The notes beneath the pieces are model-generated. The model saw nothing but the letters and a program-made list of their open reading frames with translations. It ran no database searches and had not been told where the DNA came from. A stretch of DNA of 34,004 bases from an uncultured Lachnospiraceae bacterium. Lineage in GTDB: Bacteria > Bacillota > Clostridia > Lachnospirales > Lachnospiraceae. The translations under genes were made by a program, and so were the position numbers. The stretch covers positions 1 to 34,004 of the forward strand of contig CACZXG010000018.1 of NCBI GenBank assembly GCA_902785055.1, written 5' to 3'. Shown one piece after another: positions 31,935 through 34,004 of the stretch. Position 1 is the first letter of the stretch. Every line of letters starts with the position of its first letter.

Positions 31935-31968
31935 GGTCCCTGAGTTCCTGCTCAGGGGCCCTTTTTTT
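31935..31968 (+). terminator. Terminator of the ThrE-type gene
   Basis: Stem GGTCCCTGAG/CTCAGGGGCC with a 6-nt loop, followed by seven T residues, 13 nt after the stop codon. The T run reaches the stop codon of the convergent gene. Confidence 0.88.
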
Positions 31969-33101
31969 CACCCCTCAGGCTTTTTCAGGATCGCATTGAG
32001 CCACTTCTCGCTCTCCCGTCCGGGCCTCACATCGCCCGTTACCCGGCTCTCGACGACCTGCAGCCCCTTTTCGCCGTATTTCCCGGCCGCAGCTTCAAGG
32101 CACTCCTGCAGCCGCTCCAAAGTCATATCCGTGAAATAGCGCCCGTTCCGCTCTCCCTCAAAGGTCCCACACTTAAATGAGACGTATATGGCGCCATCAT
32201 CTTTCAGAGCCCTCTCCATCTTTGCCAGAATATCGGGCAGCTCTTCAAATGGCACATGCAGGATCGAAGCACAGGCGAAGATCCCGTCATATCGTTCCAC
32301 CTCATCGAGTTCCTCAAAGAGCATTTTCCGCACAGGGATCCCAGCTGTCTTTGAAGCGGCGCGCACCATCTCTTCCGAACCGTCGCAGGCTTCAACCCTG
32401 AATCCCTTTGACAAAAAATACCTGCTGTCCCTGCCTGATCCGCAGCCAAAGTCCAGGATCAGGGCTCCCGGCTCCAGAAACTTCAGAAACCAGTCCTGAA
32501 TATCCGTGAACTCCACATCGACTGTGGTCGAGGTAAAAATGTCCGCATTGCGATTATAGTAGTCCAGAGTATCCTTCTTTGCCGACTCCCGCCCGCGCAG
32601 CTTCTTCATCACTTCCGGCGCGCTGATGATAAACCAGCTCGAGAACTTCTCGGGCGTTTTCACCAGAGCTTCCTCCAGCTCCTCAAGCGGAATCCATTTG
32701 ATCTCCGAAGCCTCCTCCGGGTTCACCCTTACTTCGCCGTCATAGGTGCCCGCAAAGACATGGTCGTACTCGTACTCGATCAGGTCCGGGCGGAACTGTG
32801 TGCGGTAAACGAAGCTGAACAGTTCCTCGAGTCCACAGTCGATCCCCATCTCCTCGATCATCCGGCGATGCACCGACTCCTGCAGTTCTTCCCCTTTTCT
32901 CTGGTGAGAACAGCAGGTATTGCTCCAGAGGCCTCCGGAATGATACTTATCGGGATTTCTCCTCTGGATCAGCATCTTGCCGTTCCGCACGATAAATACG
33001 GAGAAAGCCCTGTGCAAAAGGCCTCTGCGGTGCACCTCCCCCTTTGTTTCATATCCTGTTATACGGTCATTTATATCGACCAATGCGATCAAATCTTCCA
33101 T
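31968..33101 (-). CDS. idi: Isopentenyl-diphosphate isomerase (type 1) fused to SAM methyltransferase
   Basis: 377 residues from ATG 33101, which has AAGGGA about 5 nt upstream; an upstream ATG at 33134 has none. Residues 1-170 are a type 1 IPP isomerase on a Nudix fold: LHRAFSVFIV, GGLWSNTCCSH (catalytic Cys64, metal His66), Glu109 and Glu111 in IEYEYDHVF, and WFIISAPEVM. It would interconvert IPP and DMAPP. Residues ~178-377 are a class I methyltransferase: YYNRNAD, motif I LDFGCGSGRD (216-225), a later acidic residue in ACDGSEEM, ACASILHVP and VTGDVRPGR. The latter half resembles a common stand-alone Firmicute methyltransferase. The fusion is unusual, and no shared substrate is known to me. 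Confidence 0.85.
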   Translation of the reverse strand: MEDLIALVDINDRITGYETKGEVHRRGLLHRAFSVFIVRNGKMLIQRRNPDKYHSGGLWSNTCCSHQRKGEELQESVHRRMIEEMGIDCGLEELFSFVYRTQFRPDLIEYEYDHVFAGTYDGEVRVNPEEASEIKWIPLEELEEALVKTPEKFSSWFIISAPEVMKKLRGRESAKKDTLDYYNRNADIFTSTTVDVEFTDIQDWFLKFLEPGALILDFGCGSGRDSRYFLSKGFRVEACDGSEEMVRAASKTAGIPVRKMLFEELDEVERYDGIFACASILHVPFEELPDILAKMERALKDDGAIYVSFKCGTFEGERNGRYFTDMTLERLQECLEAAAGKYGEKGLQVVESRVTGDVRPGRESEKWLNAILKKPEG

Positions 33102-33209
33102 AATTTCCCTTAAAACTGTTTTTTGCCTGATCATCCGTAGAACTTCAATACAGTAATAATATCATACCGGCGGCCGATGTCGGTCAAAATATCGTCCGTC
33201 TCCACTCAA

Positions 33210-33239
33210 TTGGCACTTCTATGCTATCCATGGTATAAT
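33210..33239 (+). promoter_or_regulatory. murD promoter
   Basis: TTGGCA (-35), 18-nt spacer, consensus TATAAT with a TGG extension; about 70 nt before the murD start. Confidence 0.8.
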
Positions 33240-33309
33240 TTTCTATTGGAATTATTACACCGATCAGTTCTGATCCTGAACAAACCACAACCAGGAGGCT
33301 ATCCCTCAT

Positions 33310-34004
33310 ATGAAAATCACAGAAATCTTAAAAGGCAAGCGAATCCTTCTCTGGGGCTACGGCCTCGAGGGCAAGTCCACCGAGAAATTCATTAACAAAT
33401 ACTGCGACGTCGCAGAACTCACGGTTTTCCAGGGAAAACGCGATGAGATCGACGAGGACGCCTACGATTACATCATCAAGAGCCCCGGCATCGTGGCCTG
33501 GGACCTGAGCGACAAGTTTACTTCCATGACTGACCTGTTTCTGAGCGAGTTTTCCGGACAGGTCATCGGTATCACGGGCACCAAGGGCAAGAGCACGACC
33601 TCTTCCTTGCTCTACACAGTGCTGTCGAAGTGCACTGACCGGCCGGCGCTTCTTGTAGGCAATATCGGCCTGCCCGCGCTGGACTATTACGGCTCCATCA
33701 CAGACGATACCATCATTGTCTTCGAGATGTCCTGCCATCAGCTCGCCCATGCGGCAATATCGCCTCACATCGCGGTCTTCCTCAATCTCTATGAGGAGCA
33801 TCTGGATTACTACCAGACTATGGATAAATACTTCCGCGCCAAGGCCAATATTACGCTTAACCAAAAGCCCGGCGACTATCTTTTCGTCGGAAACAATGTG
33901 CCTCCGCTGGATACCAAAGCGGCCAAAACATTGATCTCCTACGACGATCCGATGCACTTTGACATGAAGCTCAAGGGCGAACACAACCAGTTCAACGCGC
34001 GCTT
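33310..34004 (+). CDS. murD: UDP-N-acetylmuramoylalanine-D-glutamate ligase, 5' part (runs off window)
   Basis: 231 codons are visible from ATG 33310, which follows AGGAGG by about 11 nt. The N-terminal domain (RILLWGYGLEGKST, IIKSPGI) is the nucleotide-sugar-binding domain of MurD. The ATP-binding loop GITGTKGKSTT is at 87-97, followed by LVGNIGLPAL and FEMSCHQL (usual form ELSSFQL). It would add D-glutamate to UDP-MurNAc-L-Ala in peptidoglycan synthesis. The GTKGKST loop and the MSCHQ segment differ from textbook MurD (GTNGK, SSFQ), so a Mur-ligase paralogue is possible. The C-terminal domain lies beyond the window. Confidence 0.82.
   Translation, partial: MKITEILKGKRILLWGYGLEGKSTEKFINKYCDVAELTVFQGKRDEIDEDAYDYIIKSPGIVAWDLSDKFTSMTDLFLSEFSGQVIGITGTKGKSTTSSLLYTVLSKCTDRPALLVGNIGLPALDYYGSITDDTIIVFEMSCHQLAHAAISPHIAVFLNLYEEHLDYYQTMDKYFRAKANITLNQKPGDYLFVGNNVPPLDTKAAKTLISYDDPMHFDMKLKGEHNQFNAR

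Noticed and set aside
1-34004. CRISPR arrays, insertion sequences, rRNA genes
   Set aside because: No regularly spaced repeats, transposase motifs or rRNA sequence were seen on either strand.

Overview
This 34 kb window looks like chromosomal DNA of an anaerobic Bacillota, most likely a clostridial gut lineage such as Lachnospiraceae. The grounds are strong AGGAGG-type ribosome binding sites, roughly 50% GC, tRNA genes without an encoded CCA, many intrinsic terminators, a FeoA-FeoB fusion, a FucO-type iron alcohol dehydrogenase, an Opp operon and a LUD-domain protein. The taxonomic call is inference. No rRNA, CRISPR array, insertion sequence, integrase or phage structural gene was seen.

Layout. 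1-1350: partial thymidine kinase, uridine kinase, a 5'-truncated tRNA-Glu that keeps its own promoter and terminator, and an intact tRNA-Lys(CTT). 1503-2648: FucO-like dehydrogenase. 2820-6540: a four-gene plus-strand operon of an unknown acidic-tailed protein, a VWA/MIDAS protein, a divergent adenylosuccinate-synthetase-like enzyme and an NrtR-type regulator (degenerate Nudix plus winged helix). Two identical TAGTC-N5-GACTA dyads flank its promoter. This is the best candidate here for an undescribed nucleotide/NAD-linked system. 6618-7619: membrane-anchored SGNH hydrolase. 7720-10890 (minus): feoAB fusion plus two small unknown genes, with a 24-bp perfect palindrome over the promoter.

11010-16672 (minus): a three-gene module of a TerB_N/TerB_C protein with an N-terminal YjbR-like domain, a BrxD-like (DUF2791) ATPase and an Lhr/BrxHI-like helicase. 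It resembles the ATPase-helicase pair of BREX-type systems but has no methylase, so it is a probable DNA-processing or defence module. 16829-19499: HD phosphohydrolase, a DUF3089 remnant, a lipoprotein and an alpha/beta hydrolase.

19636-25706 (minus): oppBCDF-oppA. The binding protein appears circularly permuted: the segment that normally ends OppA sits directly after the signal peptide, and the protein stops where that segment should begin. 25941-29844 (minus): MATE transporter, free-methionine-sulfoxide reductase, membrane lipase-like hydrolase and DUF4428 zinc-finger protein. 29946-31922: divergent LUD protein and ThrE-type exporter. 31968-33101 (minus): type 1 isopentenyl-diphosphate isomerase fused to a SAM methyltransferase. 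33310-end: 5' part of murD behind a strong promoter.

Most neighbouring units are independent transcription units separated by terminators. The modules with internal logic are the NrtR operon, feoAB with its operator, the TerB-ATPase-helicase trio, and the Opp operon, where oppA has its own leader.
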